Below are positions 1 through 14,000 of a stretch of DNA of 64,000 nt, piece after piece. The notes under the pieces are model-generated. The model was given only the letters and a program-made list of their open reading frames with translations. It searched no databases and was not told the DNA's origin. Numbering within the stretch: the stretch's first letter is position 1; each line of letters opens with the position of its first letter. The translations under genes were made by a program, and so were the position numbers. Location of the stretch: NCBI RefSeq assembly GCF_013266735.1, contig NZ_JABSNU010000004.1, positions 372,001-436,000 of the forward strand, given 5' to 3'. This stretch comes from Pedobacter foliorum (GTDB lineage: Bacteria > Bacteroidota > Bacteroidia > Sphingobacteriales > Sphingobacteriaceae).

Positions 1-1
1 C

Positions 2-3000
2 GTAAATCCAGCCATTACTTTTGCAACAACTACATTAGCTAATGCAGCTGTAAATTCAGTTTATTCGAAACAGATCACTGCAGCAACTGGAGGTACTCCA
101 GCATTTACTTATGCAGTTGCTTCTGGCAGTACACTTCCGGCAGGTCTGAGTTTATCGGCAACAGGAGCAATCAGCGGAACCCCAACAGCTTTGGGTGATT
201 TCACTTTCTCTATTATTGCTACTGATAGCAAAGGCTGTAATGCAACTGCTGCTTATACTTTAAAAGTAACGGCTGCTTTAGCATTGGCGGATGCAATACT
301 TCCAAACGGAACGGTTGGTACAGTTTATCCTCCGCAAACTATTCCGGCTGCAACAGGTGGTACCGGTCCTTATGTTTATGTGGCTACTAACTTGCCTCCG
401 GGATTAACCTTTAATCCTGGAACGCGTGTTATTTCAGGCACACCTACTCAAGCAGGAACTTTCACTGTTCCAGTTAAAGTAACCGATGCAATCGGAAATA
501 CCGTAACAAAAGATTATACCATTATTGTAAGAGACCCATTGGTATTACCGACAGCTGTTTTGGCTGATGGTACAGTAGGTACATTATATCCAACACAAAT
601 TATTCCATCTGCTACCGGTGGTCAGGGACCTTATACCTATGCGGCAACAGGTTTGCCAGCGGGATTAACCTTTGACCCAGCTACAAACAAGATTGATGGA
701 ACCCCAACTACTTCAGGAACTTTCACTATTCCAGTGACAGTAACTGATGCAGATGGCAAAAAAGTAACAACTAACTATACGATTAAGGTCGTTGATCCAT
801 TGGCATTGGCACCAAAAGTACTTGCTGATGGTAACGTAGGTGTTGTTTATGCAACACAGACTATTCCTGCTGCAACAGGCGGAACAGGACCTTATACTTA
901 TACTGCAACTAACCTGCCTGCAGGATTAACTTTTGATGCAGCTACCCGCGAAATCAAAGGCACTCCGACAGCTTCAGGAATGAAAAATGTAAGTGTAACC
1001 GCTAAAGATGCTGCGGGAAAAACAGTAACCCAGACTTATTCAATTAAAGTAAACGGGATATTGGTACTTCCAGGTGCAACTTTACCAAACGGATTGGTGG
1101 GTACAGCTTATCCGGAACAGACCTTGCCAGCAGTAAGCGGTGGTACATCACCATACACTTATGCAGCAACAGGTGTTCCTGCAGGATTGACCTTTGATCC
1201 AATAACCCGTAAAATCAGTGGTACTCCAACCTTAGGAGGAAGCTTTACTATAAAATTAACAGCTACAGACAATGCCGGTATTTCAACCAGCACTGATTAT
1301 GCCTTATTGGTAAATGTGGGTCAGCCAGTAGTTGCAGGTGTTACTACTTGTAATGGAACGACTGGAACCTTAACAGTTAGCAATACCCTTCCAGGTGTTA
1401 CTTATAACTGGTATGCCGCAACCGGAAACACTTCAATTGCTTCAGGTTCAAGCTTCACTACTCCGGCATTAACCGCCACTACTACTTATTATGTAGAAGC
1501 AGTTTCAGGAACAGCAGTAAGCAGCCGTACAGCAGTTACAGTAACTATTAATCCTGCTCCGGCTCTAGCTTCGATCTTGACTGCCAATGAAAATATCAGT
1601 TCAGGACAAACAGCAACTCTTCGTGCAAGCACAACTGAAGCGGGCAGTACCATTAAATGGTATGCAGCTGCAACAGGTGGTGCGGCACTTGCAACAGGAG
1701 CAAACTATACTACTCCTGTATTAACAGCTACCACTACTTATTATGTAGGAACAGAAAGCGCACAAGGATGTGCAAGCACAAGCAGAGTTCTGGTTACTGT
1801 TACAGTAACAAGCGGACCAGTGAATCCAAACTGTAATGCTGCAACAACTCAGCAAAGTGGAATTGATGGAATTTGTTTATTGTGCGGAATCTCGGACGCA
1901 GGAGCTTCTACAGATGCAAACGCAAATAACTTTACAGGCATTAATCTGGCTGTTGGAGTAGGTGCATCAGGATATCAACGCTTAATTTTTGCTAATCAAG
2001 GATCAGCAGCAGATAGCATCCGTTTAGACCTTGGTATTCCAACTGGTCTGGCAGATGTAGGGGTATTAAGTTCAACTACAGTTACTGTATTTAACGGTAC
2101 TAATGTTGTGAGCACTTATCCATTAAATTCATCGTTGTTAAACCTGGTATTATTAAGTGGAAGCAGAGTTAATGTAACGGTTCCTGCAGGTGGTGTTTAT
2201 GATCGTGTCGAGATTCGTTTCGGTGGAGTCGTGACGGCATTAACTACCTATAACGTTTATGGAGCAACCGTTATTTATCCAAATCCAACTGTAGCTACAA
2301 CAGGCCAGGCAGTTTGTTCAGGTAGTACCACTACTTTAACTGCTACTGCTAATGGAGGCACTACCTTGAGATGGTATGCTTCTGCGACTAGTAGTACAGC
2401 TTTGGCTACAGGAAATACTTTTACAACTCCGGCATTAACAGCCAACACTACTTATTATATAGAAGTAGCCAAAGGAACTTGTGCAAATGCACAACGTGTT
2501 CCTGTATTGGTTACCGTAAATCCTGCTATCACTTTCGCAACAACTACATTAGCTAATGCAGCTGTAAATTCAGCTTATTCAAAACAGATCACTGCAGCAA
2601 CAGGAGGTACTCCGGCATTTACTTATGCAGTTGCTTCTGGCAGTACCCTTCCGGCAGGTCTGAGTTTATCAGCAACAGGAGCAATCAGCGGAACACCAAC
2701 AGCTTTGGGTGATTTCACTTTCTCTATTATTGCTACTGATAGCAAAGGCTGTAATGCAACTGCTGCGTATACTTTAAAAGTAACTGCTGCTTTAGCGTTG
2801 GCAGATGCAATACTTCCAAACGGAACGGTTGGTACAGTTTATCCTCCGCAAACTATTCCGGCTGCAACAGGTGGTACCGGCCCTTATGTTTATGTGGCTA
2901 CTAACCTTCCTCCGGGATTAACCTTTACTCCTGGAACGCGTGTTATTTCAGGTACGCCGACTAAATCGGGTACTTTCACTGTTCCAGTTACAGTAACTGA

Positions 3001-5029
3001 TGCAAACGGAAATACTGTAACAAATGATTACACCATTATTGTAAGAGATCCACTGGTATTACCGACAGCTGTTTTGGCTGATGGTACAGTAGGTACATTA
3101 TATCCAACACAAATTATTCCATCTGCTACAGGTGGGCAAGGTCCTTATACCTATGCGGCAACTGGTGTTCCTGCAGGGTTAAACTTTGATCCGGCTACCC
3201 GTCAGATTACAGGTACACCTACAGCTTCAGGAACTTTCACTATTCCAGTGACAGTAACTGATGCAGATGGCAAAAAAGTAACAACTAACTATACGATTAA
3301 AGTAGTTGATCCATTGGCATTGGCACCAAAAGTACTTGCTGATGGTAACGTAGGTGTTGTTTATGCAACACAGACTATTCCTGCTGCAACAGGTGGAACA
3401 GGACCTTATACTTATACTGCAACTAACCTGCCTGCAGGATTAACTTTTGATGCAGCTACCCGCGAAATCAAAGGCACTCCGACAGCTTCAGGAACAAGTA
3501 GTGTAAGTGTAACTGCTAAAGATGCTGCGGGAAGAACAGTAACCCAGACTTATTCAATTAAAGTAAACGGGATATTGGTACTTCCAGGTGCAACTTTACC
3601 AAACGGATTGGTGGGTACAGCTTATCCGGAACAGACCTTGCCAGCAGTAAGCGGTGGTACATCACCATACACTTATGCAGCAACAGGTGTTCCTGCAGGA
3701 TTGACCTTTGATCCAATAACCCGTAAAATCAGTGGTACTCCAACATTAGGAGGAAGCTTTACTATAAAATTAACTGCTACAGACAATGCCGGTATTTCAA
3801 CCAGCACTGATTATGCCTTATTGGTAAATGTAGGTCAGCCAGTAGTTGCAGGTGTTACTACTTGTAATGGAACAACTGCAACCTTAACAGTAAGCAACAC
3901 CCTTCCAGGTGTAACTTATAATTGGTATGCCGCAACCGGAAACACTTCAATTGCTTCAGGTTCAAGCTTCACTACTCCGGCATTAACCGCCACTACTACT
4001 TATTATGTAGAAGCAGTTTCAGGAACAGCAGTAAGCAGCCGTACAGCAGTTACAGTAACTATTAATCCTGCTCCGGCTCTAGCTTCGATCTTGACTGCCA
4101 ATGAAAATATCAGTTCAGGACAAACATCAACTCTTCGTGCAAGCACAACTGAAGCGGGCAGTACCATTAAATGGTATGCCGCTGCAACAGGTGGTGCGGC
4201 ATTGGCAACAGGAGCAAACTTTACTACTCCTGTATTAACGGCTACCACTACTTATTATGTAGAAACAGAAAGTGCACAGGGATGTGCAAGTACAAGCAGA
4301 GTTCCGGTTACTGTTACCGTAACAAGCGGACCAGTGAATCCAAACTGTAATGCTGCAACAACTCAGCAAAGTGGAATTGATGGACTTTGTTTATTGTGCG
4401 GAATCTCTGACGCAGGAGCTTCTACAGATGCAAACGCAAATAACTTTACAGGTATTCATTTAGCTGTTGGAGTAGGTGCTCAAGGTTACCAGAAATTGAT
4501 CTTTGGTAAAACTGGATCTGCAACAGATAGTATCCGTTTAGATCTTGGTATTCCAACAGGCTTGGCAGATGTAGGCGTATTGGCAGGTACTACTGTAACC
4601 GTACTTAACGGAAGCAGTGTAGTAAGCACATATCCATTAAACTCATCGTTGTTAAACCTGGTATTGTTAACTGGAAGTAGAGTTAACGTAACCGTTCCGG
4701 CCGGTGGTGTTTACGACCGTGTCGAGATCCGTTTTGGAGCTTTAATCACAGCATTAACTACTTATAATGTTTATGGTGCAACTATCATTTATCCAAATCC
4801 AACTGTAGCTGCAACGGGTCAAACAATCTGTTCAGGTAGTACTACTACTTTAACTGCTACTGCTAATGGAGGCACTACCTTGAAATGGTATGCTTCTGCA
4901 ACTAGCGGAACAGTATTAGCTACAGGAAATACTTTCACAACTACGGCATTAACAGCTACCACTACTTATTATATTGAAGTGAGTAAAGATGGTTGTGCAA
5001 ATGTTGAACGCATCCCGGTAACTGTAACA
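2..5029 (+). repeat. Long in-frame tandem duplication, period 2514 bp, inside the adhesin gene
   Basis: The text starting at base 2 (gtaaatccagccattac) recurs at base 2516 (gtaaatcctgctatcac), and the two copies align without visible gaps to about 5029. Differences are scattered single bases, many silent. A short patch differs in the protein (GMKNVSV at about 980 versus GTSSVSV at about 3494). The period is 838 codons, so each copy adds a complete set of domains. The first copy begins at the window edge, so further copies may lie upstream. Confidence 0.9.
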
Positions 5030-8000
5030 GTGACCACTACTCCATCAAATCCTACAGTAGCTACGGTTGCTCCGATTTGTTCAGGATCAGCGGCTGTACT
5101 TGCAGTTACTGCACCAGTAAACGGTATAACTTATAAATGGTATGCTGCCGCAAATGGTGGAGCATCATTATTTACAGGCTCAAGCTTTACTACCCCTGTA
5201 TTGACTGCTTCAACTACTTATTATGTAGAGGCATCAGCAGGTAATTGTACAAGTGTAACACGTACTGCAGTTGCAGCAACGGTAAATACTTTGCCAGCTC
5301 TTGCGACAGTTACAACTAATAATTCAACAATTAGCGCAGGACAAACTGCAACATTGGCGGCAACTGCTCCAGCAGGTATAACTATCAAATGGTATAGTGC
5401 GCCTACAGGTGGAGTGGCATTGGCTCAGGGTACATCATATACAACTGCACCGTTATCTGCTACCACTACTTACTATGTGGAAACATCTAATGCTTCAGGT
5501 TGTGTAAGTGCAACTAGAGTTCCTGTTACTGTAACGGTATTGGGCGGACCAGTTAACCCTAATTGTAATGCTGCAAATAGTCAGCAAAGTGGAATTGAAG
5601 GCATTTGCGTATTATGTACAATTCAGAATGCTGGTAATTCAATTGATAACAACTTTACAAACTTCACCACAATCTCTCTACCTGTAGGAGTTGGTGGTTC
5701 AGGATATCAACGTCTAATTTTTGGTAGCCCGGGTGTGGCTACTGATAGCATCCGTCTGGATCTTGAAACCCCAGGTGGTCTTGCTGATGTAACGCTATTG
5801 GGTGGCATCAAAGTAACAGTAATGAACGGAGCGTCTGTGGTTAAAACTTATAACCTTCAGTCAGCATTACTTAATTTAACATTATTGAGTGGTAAACGCT
5901 TTACTGCAACTTTACCTGCAGGAGGTGTTTATGATAGGGTAGAAGTTAGAGCCGAAGGTCTTGCTAATGTTTTAGTAAACCTTAATATCTACGGTGCTAC
6001 AATTGTTTACCCTAATCCAACAGTTTCAGCCGCAGGTCAAACGATCTGTTCTGGAAGCGCAACTGTACTTTCTGCTGCTGCAAACGGTGGTACAACTTTA
6101 AGATGGTACAGCGCAGCTACCAATGGAACATTATTACATACAGGTGAGAACTTTACTACACCAGTATTAACAGCAACAACAACTTATTATATAGAAGTAA
6201 GTAAAGGAAGTTGTGCTAATGTTATCCGCATTCCGGTTACTGTTAAAGTAACTACCGCACCAGGTCTTCCAACTGTTGCTGCTGTAGCTCCTATTTGTTC
6301 AGGTTCTACTGCTGTGATTTCAGTAACTGCTCCAGTAGCGGGTACTGATTACAATTGGTACACAACGGCAACCGGTGGTACTGCAATATTTACCGGATCA
6401 ACATTTACTACTCCTGTATTAACTTCAGGTACTACTTATTATGTAGAAGCAGCAAATGGAGCTTGTGTAAGTGCAACGCGTGTAGCGGTGCAAGTTACAG
6501 TGAGTCCACTTCCTGTATTGCCACAAATCTCGGCATCTGCAACAGCAGTGAATGTGGGTCAAACAGTTGTATTAACAGGAACATCAACAGATGCAAATGT
6601 TACTTTCAACTGGTATACTTCAGCTAATTCGACCACGCCAGTATATACTGGGCCAACTTATGTTACTTCTCCACTTACGGTAACAACTACCTATTTCCTT
6701 GAAGCGAAAAATGCTTCTGGATGTACTTCTTCGGCTCGTGCACAGGTAACTATTACAGTAAATGGTGGTGGACCAAATCCAATTGCTTGTGAAGCTCCAA
6801 CAACTCAAGAAAATGGTGTTGATGGCGTTGCTATTCTTGCAGGAGTATTCAACCCACTTTTAGCAATTGATAATGACGCTAAAACTGGATCATCATTGGT
6901 AATGCCAGTTGGCTTACTTGGTGCATCTGTATATCAAAGAGTAGGTTTTACCACGCTTTCAAACGTTGGTGATACCGTTCGCGTATCTATCAGTGCTCCA
7001 GGAAAACTACTTTCAGTAGGTTTACTATCAAACATTATGATAGGTACTTATAATGGTAACGCAAGTAATGGCGATGGTGTTCCATTAAACGATCAACTTG
7101 TACGTATTGAATTGTTAAGTGGTAACACTGAGGCCTTAGTTACTTTTGTGCCAACAAAACGATTCAATAAAATTGAAGTTCGCTTAAACTCAGGTCTTGC
7201 AGGTGTGTTATCTACTGTAGACTTCAACTATGCACAACGTGTAGTGGTGGCTCCGGTTGTAACAGCACAAAATGTAACGATCTGTGCAAACCAAACAGCT
7301 ACATTAGCAGTTCAAACTCCTCTACCAGGTATTACATATAAATGGTACAATGAGGCCGGTGCATATCAGACTGGAAAAGACGGTGCTACCTTTACAACAC
7401 CTGCTTTATCAGCTAACACTAAATTCTATGTAGAAGCAGTTACCGCTTCTGGATGTACTAGCTACAGAACATCAGTTAATGTAATTGTTACCCCTGCTCC
7501 AACAACACCAGTATTGGTTAATGCAACAATTAACAGTTGCGTTGGAAATCAGGTTACCATTGAGGTAAGTAACCCACTTGTTGGCGTAACTTATAAATGG
7601 TACGACGCTAATAATGTTTACCAAACAGGAAAAGATGGTGTGAACTTTACTGCAACAGTAGGAGCGGCCCAAACTACTTATTCTGTAGAGGCAGTAACTT
7701 CATGCGGTACTTCAGGAAGAGCAACAGCAACCATCAAGGTAGGTACATTAAATCCACCGGTAATTACTCCAGCCGCTGTAACCATTAGTTCAGGTTCTCC
7801 TGCTGTGCTTGTCGCTACTTCAAGTACTGCCGGGGCAGTATTTAAATGGTATAGTGATGCAGCCTTAACAACATTAGTTCATACTGGTGCACAATATACA
7901 ACAGGTGCTTTAGATAACACAACAGCTGCACCAATTGTAAAAACGTTCTACGTAACTGTAGAGATAACTGGAGCGGGAGCATGTCCTGCCTCTGCCGCTG

Positions 8001-11000
8001 CAAGTGTTGATGTAACTATTCTTCCAAAACCGAATCCGGTTGCAGTTCCATGTCAGGCAGCAACAATAGCTATCAAAGATGGTGTTGATGGTGTAGCTGT
8101 ATTATCAGCGGTATTCAACCCTGGATTTGCAGTAGACAACAACACACAAAGTGGATCTTCATTTGTTATGCCGGTAGGTGCCTTAGGTGCTTCGGTTTAT
8201 CAACAAGTAGGCTTCACGGGTGGCCTTAGCAGTGTAGGTGATACCCTTAGATTACGTATTACTTCACCAGGTAAATTGCTTTCATTAGGTGTTTTATCAT
8301 CTATTGAGGTAACTACTTTAAATAATGGTGCAAGCAATAACGATATGCTGGTTATTAGCAATCCAATTGTAGATGTACAAATCCTTAGTGGTAATAGCGA
8401 AGCAATCATTACTTATGTTCCACAAAAACAATTTGATGGAGTAGAGTTAAGATTAAGATCTGGTTTAGCAGCTGTGTTAACCACACTTGACTTTAACTAT
8501 GCTCAACGTATCCTGGTAGCACCATCAGTACAGAGTGCTACAGCTACTGCTTGTACAGGTACTTCAGCAAACCTGTTTGTTAAGAACCCGGTAACTGGTC
8601 TTACTTACAAATGGTTCATGCGCAACGGACAAACCATTACTTACTTAGCTGGAAAAGATGGTGTAAGTCTTGCAACTGACCCAACTCTTGCTGCTGGAAC
8701 TTATGATTTCTATGTAGCAGCTGTTAATGATGCTATAGATTGTTTAAGTGCTAAAACAAAAATAACAGTAACAATTCTTGCAGCTCCGGATGCTCCGGTA
8801 GCGGCTGCCGGAAACCCAGCTACTACTTGTCCTAATACTTCGGCAACATTGGCTGTGAATCCTGTAGCAAGTGTTACTTTCAACTGGTACGATGCTGCTA
8901 CAGGTGGAAATCTGTTGGCAAGCAATACCAATACTTATATCACACCTGCAAATCTTGCAGTAGGTGCTCATGATTTCTACGTAGAGGCAGTTAATGCAAA
9001 CTCTTGTGTGAATACAACTCCACGCACAAAAATTACATTAACAATAAATCCTTCTGCGGTAGCTGCTGATATAAATGTTGCTGGAGCGAATGCGCCATTC
9101 TGCGCAGGAACTTCTGCTAAGTTAACAGCAACTAGTACAACAGTAACTAATCCGGTATTCACATGGTACAGTGATGCGGCATTAACAGATGTTGTATTTA
9201 CAGGACCGATATTTAATACTCCACTTCTTACAGCCACAACAACTTATTATGTGTCAGTAACCGGATCTAATAAATGTGCAAATACACCTGCAGATGCTAA
9301 AGTGGTTACGCTTACAGTAAACCCTCCGGCAACAGCAGCGGATCTTGACATAACAGGAGGAAGTGCTCCATTCTGTGCTGGCGCTAAAGTTGAACTTACG
9401 GCTACCACTACTACGGTGACTAATCCAATATTTAACTGGTACAGCGATGCTGCATTAACTAAACTTGTATTTACAGGAGATAAATTTGTTATCGCCTCAC
9501 TTGCAGCAACAACTACATATTATGTGACTGTTAGTGGATCTAACAAATGTGAGAACCTGGCTTCAAATGCAGAAATAGTAACCTTAATTGTAAACCCACC
9601 AGCAATTGCATCTGATATCAATGTAACTGGTAATCAAGCGCCATTCTGTGCAGGGGCAAAAGCAACGCTATCCGCTACAAGCGCAACAGTACTATCACCT
9701 GTGTTTACATGGTATAATGATGCGGCCTTAACTAATGTTGTATTCACCGGTGCAACTTTCGTTACACCAGTACTTACTGCAACTACTACATACTATGTAA
9801 CAGTAAGAGGAAGCAATAAATGTGAGAATACAGCAGCTACAGCTAAAACTGTAACTGTAACAGTTAATCCACCAGCAACAGCTGCTGATATTAACGTAGC
9901 AGGTGCTGATGCGCCATACTGTGCTGGTACAAAAGCGAAGTTGATTGCAACTACTACAACAGTAACAGCTCCAATATTCAATTGGTATAGTGATGCTGCT
10001 TTAACTAAGCTTGTGTTTACAGGAGTAACATTCGAAACTCCGGTACTTACCGCAACTACTACATACTATGTAACAGTTAAAGGATCTAACAGATGTGAAA
10101 ATACAGCAGCTACTGCTAAAACAGTAACTGTAACAGTTAATCCACCAGCATTGGCTACTGATATTAATGTAGCGGGTGCCGATGCGCCATTCTGTTCTGG
10201 AAACATAGCCAGGTTAGTGGCTAGCAGTACTACTGTTACCAACCCAGTATTTACCTGGTACAGTGACGCAGCTTTAACGACGGCTGTCTTCACAGGACCA
10301 GTATTTAATACACCTGCACTTACTGCAACCACTACTTATTATGTAACTGTTCGCGGTGCTAATAAGTGTGAAAATGCAACAGGAGATGCGAAAATTATCA
10401 CCCTAACAGTTAATCCACCAGCAACTGCTGCAGATATCATTGTTAAAGGTGCCGATTCACCATTGTGTGCAGGAACAACAGCTACTTTAGATGCTTCAAG
10501 CACTACAGTAACTAATCCAGTGTTTACCTGGTACAGTGATGCAGCATTAACAAACGCTGTATTTACAGGAGCTAAATTTGTTACACCAGCACTTACTGTA
10601 ACAACTAAATACTATGTAACAGTAAGAGGAAGCAATAAATGCGAAAATCTGGCTGCTAGTGCGAAAGTGGTTACGGTAACAGTTAATCCACCGGCATCAG
10701 CTGCTGATCTAAGTGTAACAGGTAACTCTGCTCCATTATGTGCAGGTGCTACAGCAACCTTAACTGCAACTAGTACTACGGTAACCAATCCTAAATTTAC
10801 CTGGTACAGTGATGCTGCTTTAACAACTGTTGCATTCTCAGGTCCAATTTTCAAAACTCCAGTACTTACCGCAACTACTACTTATTATGTAACAGTAAGG
10901 GGAGATAATAGATGTGAAACGCTTGCTGCTGATGCAAAAGTGGTTACTGTAACAGTTAATCCACCGGCAATAGCTGCAGATATAAATGTAGCAGGTAACG

Positions 11001-14000
11001 ATGCACCATTCTGTGCAGGCACAAAAGCTACATTAAAAGCAACTACTACTACAGTAACAAACCCAGTGTTTACTTGGTACAGTGATGCTGCTTTAACAAC
11101 CGTAGCCTTTACAGGTGATACGTTTGTGACTCCAGTATTAACTGCAACTAAAACATACTATGTAACTGTTAGAGGAGATAATAAGTGTGAAAACACAGCT
11201 GCTACTGCTAAGACAGTAACAGTAGTTGTTAATCCACCAGCGACAGCTGCTGACATTAATGTTGACGGTGCTGCTGATCCATTATGTTCTGGAACTTCAG
11301 CTAAGTTAACAGCAACAAGTACCACAGTAACAAATCCAGTATTTACCTGGTACAGTGATGCAGCTTTAACAACAGTTGCCTTCACAGGACCAGTGTTTAA
11401 TACCCCTGTTCTTACTGCAACTACTACTTATTATGTAACTGTTCGTGGTGCTAATAAGTGTGAAAATGCAACAGGAGATGCGAAAATCATCACGCTAAAA
11501 GTTAATCCGCCAGCAACTGCTGCAGATATTATTGTTAAAGGTGCAGATTTACCATTGTGTGCAGGAACAACAGCTACTTTAGATGCTTCAAGCACTACAG
11601 TAACTAACCCAGTGTTCACATGGTACAGTGATGCAGCATTAACAAACGCTGTATTTACAGGAGCTAAATTTGTTACACCAGTACTTACTGCAACAACTAC
11701 TTACTATGTAACAGTTAGAGGAGATAACAAATGTGAGAACCTTGCTGCTAGTGCGAAAGTGGTTACTGTAACAATTAATCCACCGGCAACAGCTGCAGAT
11801 CTAAGTGTAACAGGCAACTCTGCTCCGTTATGTGCAGGTGCAACAGCAACCTTAACTGCGACTAGTACTACGGTAACCAATCCTAAGTTTACATGGTACA
11901 GTGACGCTGCATTAACTGATGTTGTATTTACAGGTTCAATTTTCAAAACTCCAGTACTTACCGCTACTACTACTTATTATGTAACAGTAAGAGGAGACAA
12001 TAGATGTGAAACTCTTGCTGCTGATGCAAAAGTGGTTACTGTTACAGTTAATCCACCGGCAACAGCTGCAGATATAAATGTAGCAGGTAACAATGCACCA
12101 TTCTGTGCAGGTACAAAAGCTACATTAGTTGCATCAAGCACCACAATAACAAACCCAGTGTTTACCTGGTATAGTGACGCTGCTTTAACTACCGTTGTTT
12201 TCACAGGTTCATCATTTGAAACTCCGGCATTAACTGCAACCACAACATACTATGTAACTGTTAGAGGAGATAATAAGTGCGAAAACACAGCAGCTACTGC
12301 TAAGTCAATAACAGTAGTTGTTATTCCACCAGCGACAGCCGCTGACATTAATGTTGACGGTGCTGCTGATCCATTATGTTCTGGAACTTCAGCTAAATTA
12401 ACAGCAACAAGCACTACGGTTACTAATCCAATATTCACTTGGTACAGTGATGCAGCGTTAACCAGTGCTGTATTTACCGGATCGGTATTTAATACCCCTC
12501 TGCTTACCGTAACAACTAATTACTATGTAACTGTAAGAGGTGATAACAAATGTGACAATCTTGCCGCAAGTGCTAAAGTTGTAACAGTGGTGGTTAATCC
12601 TCCGGCAAGTGCAGCAGACATTACTGTAGCAGGAGCAGGAACACCTATCTGTGCAGGTACTTCAGCAGCATTAACAGCTAGTACGACAACAGTAACTAAT
12701 CCAGTATTTACCTGGTACAGTGATGCAGCATTAACTAATGCTGTGTTTACAGGACCAGCCTTTACAACACCTTTACTAACTGTAACAACTAGTTACTATG
12801 TAACGGTAAGAGGAGATAACAGATGTGAGAATCTTGCCGCAAGTGCAAAAGTGGTTACCATAACTGTTAATCCATTACCAAATACACCAGAAGTAGCTAG
12901 CGCTGGAACAAACATATGCAGTGGAGAATCTACCGTATTAAGTGTGAGTAATGCTGAGGCAGGAATTCTGTATCAATGGTATAGTGACGCTACGGGAGGT
13001 ACATTGCTATTTACCGGTGAGCAATTCACAACGCCAACTTTAACTACTAATACAGATTACTACGTATTGGCAGTAAGTGCAGCAGGCTGTGGAAATGCAA
13101 CTGGTAGAGTTAAGGTAACGGTAACTGTTTCACCTAAACCATTAACACCGGTAGTAGTGTCAGCAGTGGTAGATGCTTGTATAGGAAGTTCAGCTACATT
13201 AAGCGTATCAAATCCTCAAACTAACGGAGTAACCTACAAATGGTATACAACTGCAATTGGAGGAACAGCTGTTGGAACAGGAACAACCTTTACTACTCCT
13301 GCAGTAACTGCAACGGTAACTTATTATGTAGAAGCTTCAACAGCATCTTGTGTAAGTACCGGCCGTACAGCAGTTAAAGTAAATGCCTCACCGATTCCTA
13401 CAGCACCAACTGCAATAGATGGAGTTAATGGTCCATTGTGTTCAGGTACAACTGCTACACTTTCTGTAACTAATCCAGATGCAGCACTTACTTATAGCTG
13501 GTATACAGTTGCAACCGGAGGTACTTCAATTGCTCAGGGAGTTACATTTACTACTCCAGCATTAACAACTACCACAACATATTATGTGGAAAGTAGTAAT
13601 GCTACCGGATGTACAAGTACAACCCGTACATCAGTTGTAGTAACAGTACTATCTAAACTTGATGCACCAGTTGTTATAGTTAAAGAAAACAAAGCAACAG
13701 AAATAACATTCCAGTGGAATCCAATCCCAGGAGCAACTGCTTACGAAGTATCATTAGATAACGGAGTAACATGGGTTTCACCTACATCTGGATCTGCAGG
13801 AACTACACATCTGGTTGCTGGTTTGAAACCGGATCAAAGTGTAACTATAAGAGTTAGAGCAAAAGGTCAACTTGATTGTCAACTAAGTGATGCGACCAGC
13901 TTAACCGCTAAGAGCGATAATCCTTTAGGTAATACAATCTTTGTTCCTAACACATTTACACCAAATAATGATGGTAAGAATGATGTACTGTATGTGTACG

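Noticed and set aside
4003..12438. Many 60-90-residue minus-strand ORFs across the adhesin
   Set aside because: They recur at the repeat period, have no independent start context, and are reverse readings of Thr/Ala-rich repeats.
9068..12889. CRISPR-like array
   Set aside because: The 273-bp units are in-frame coding repeats without short spacers.
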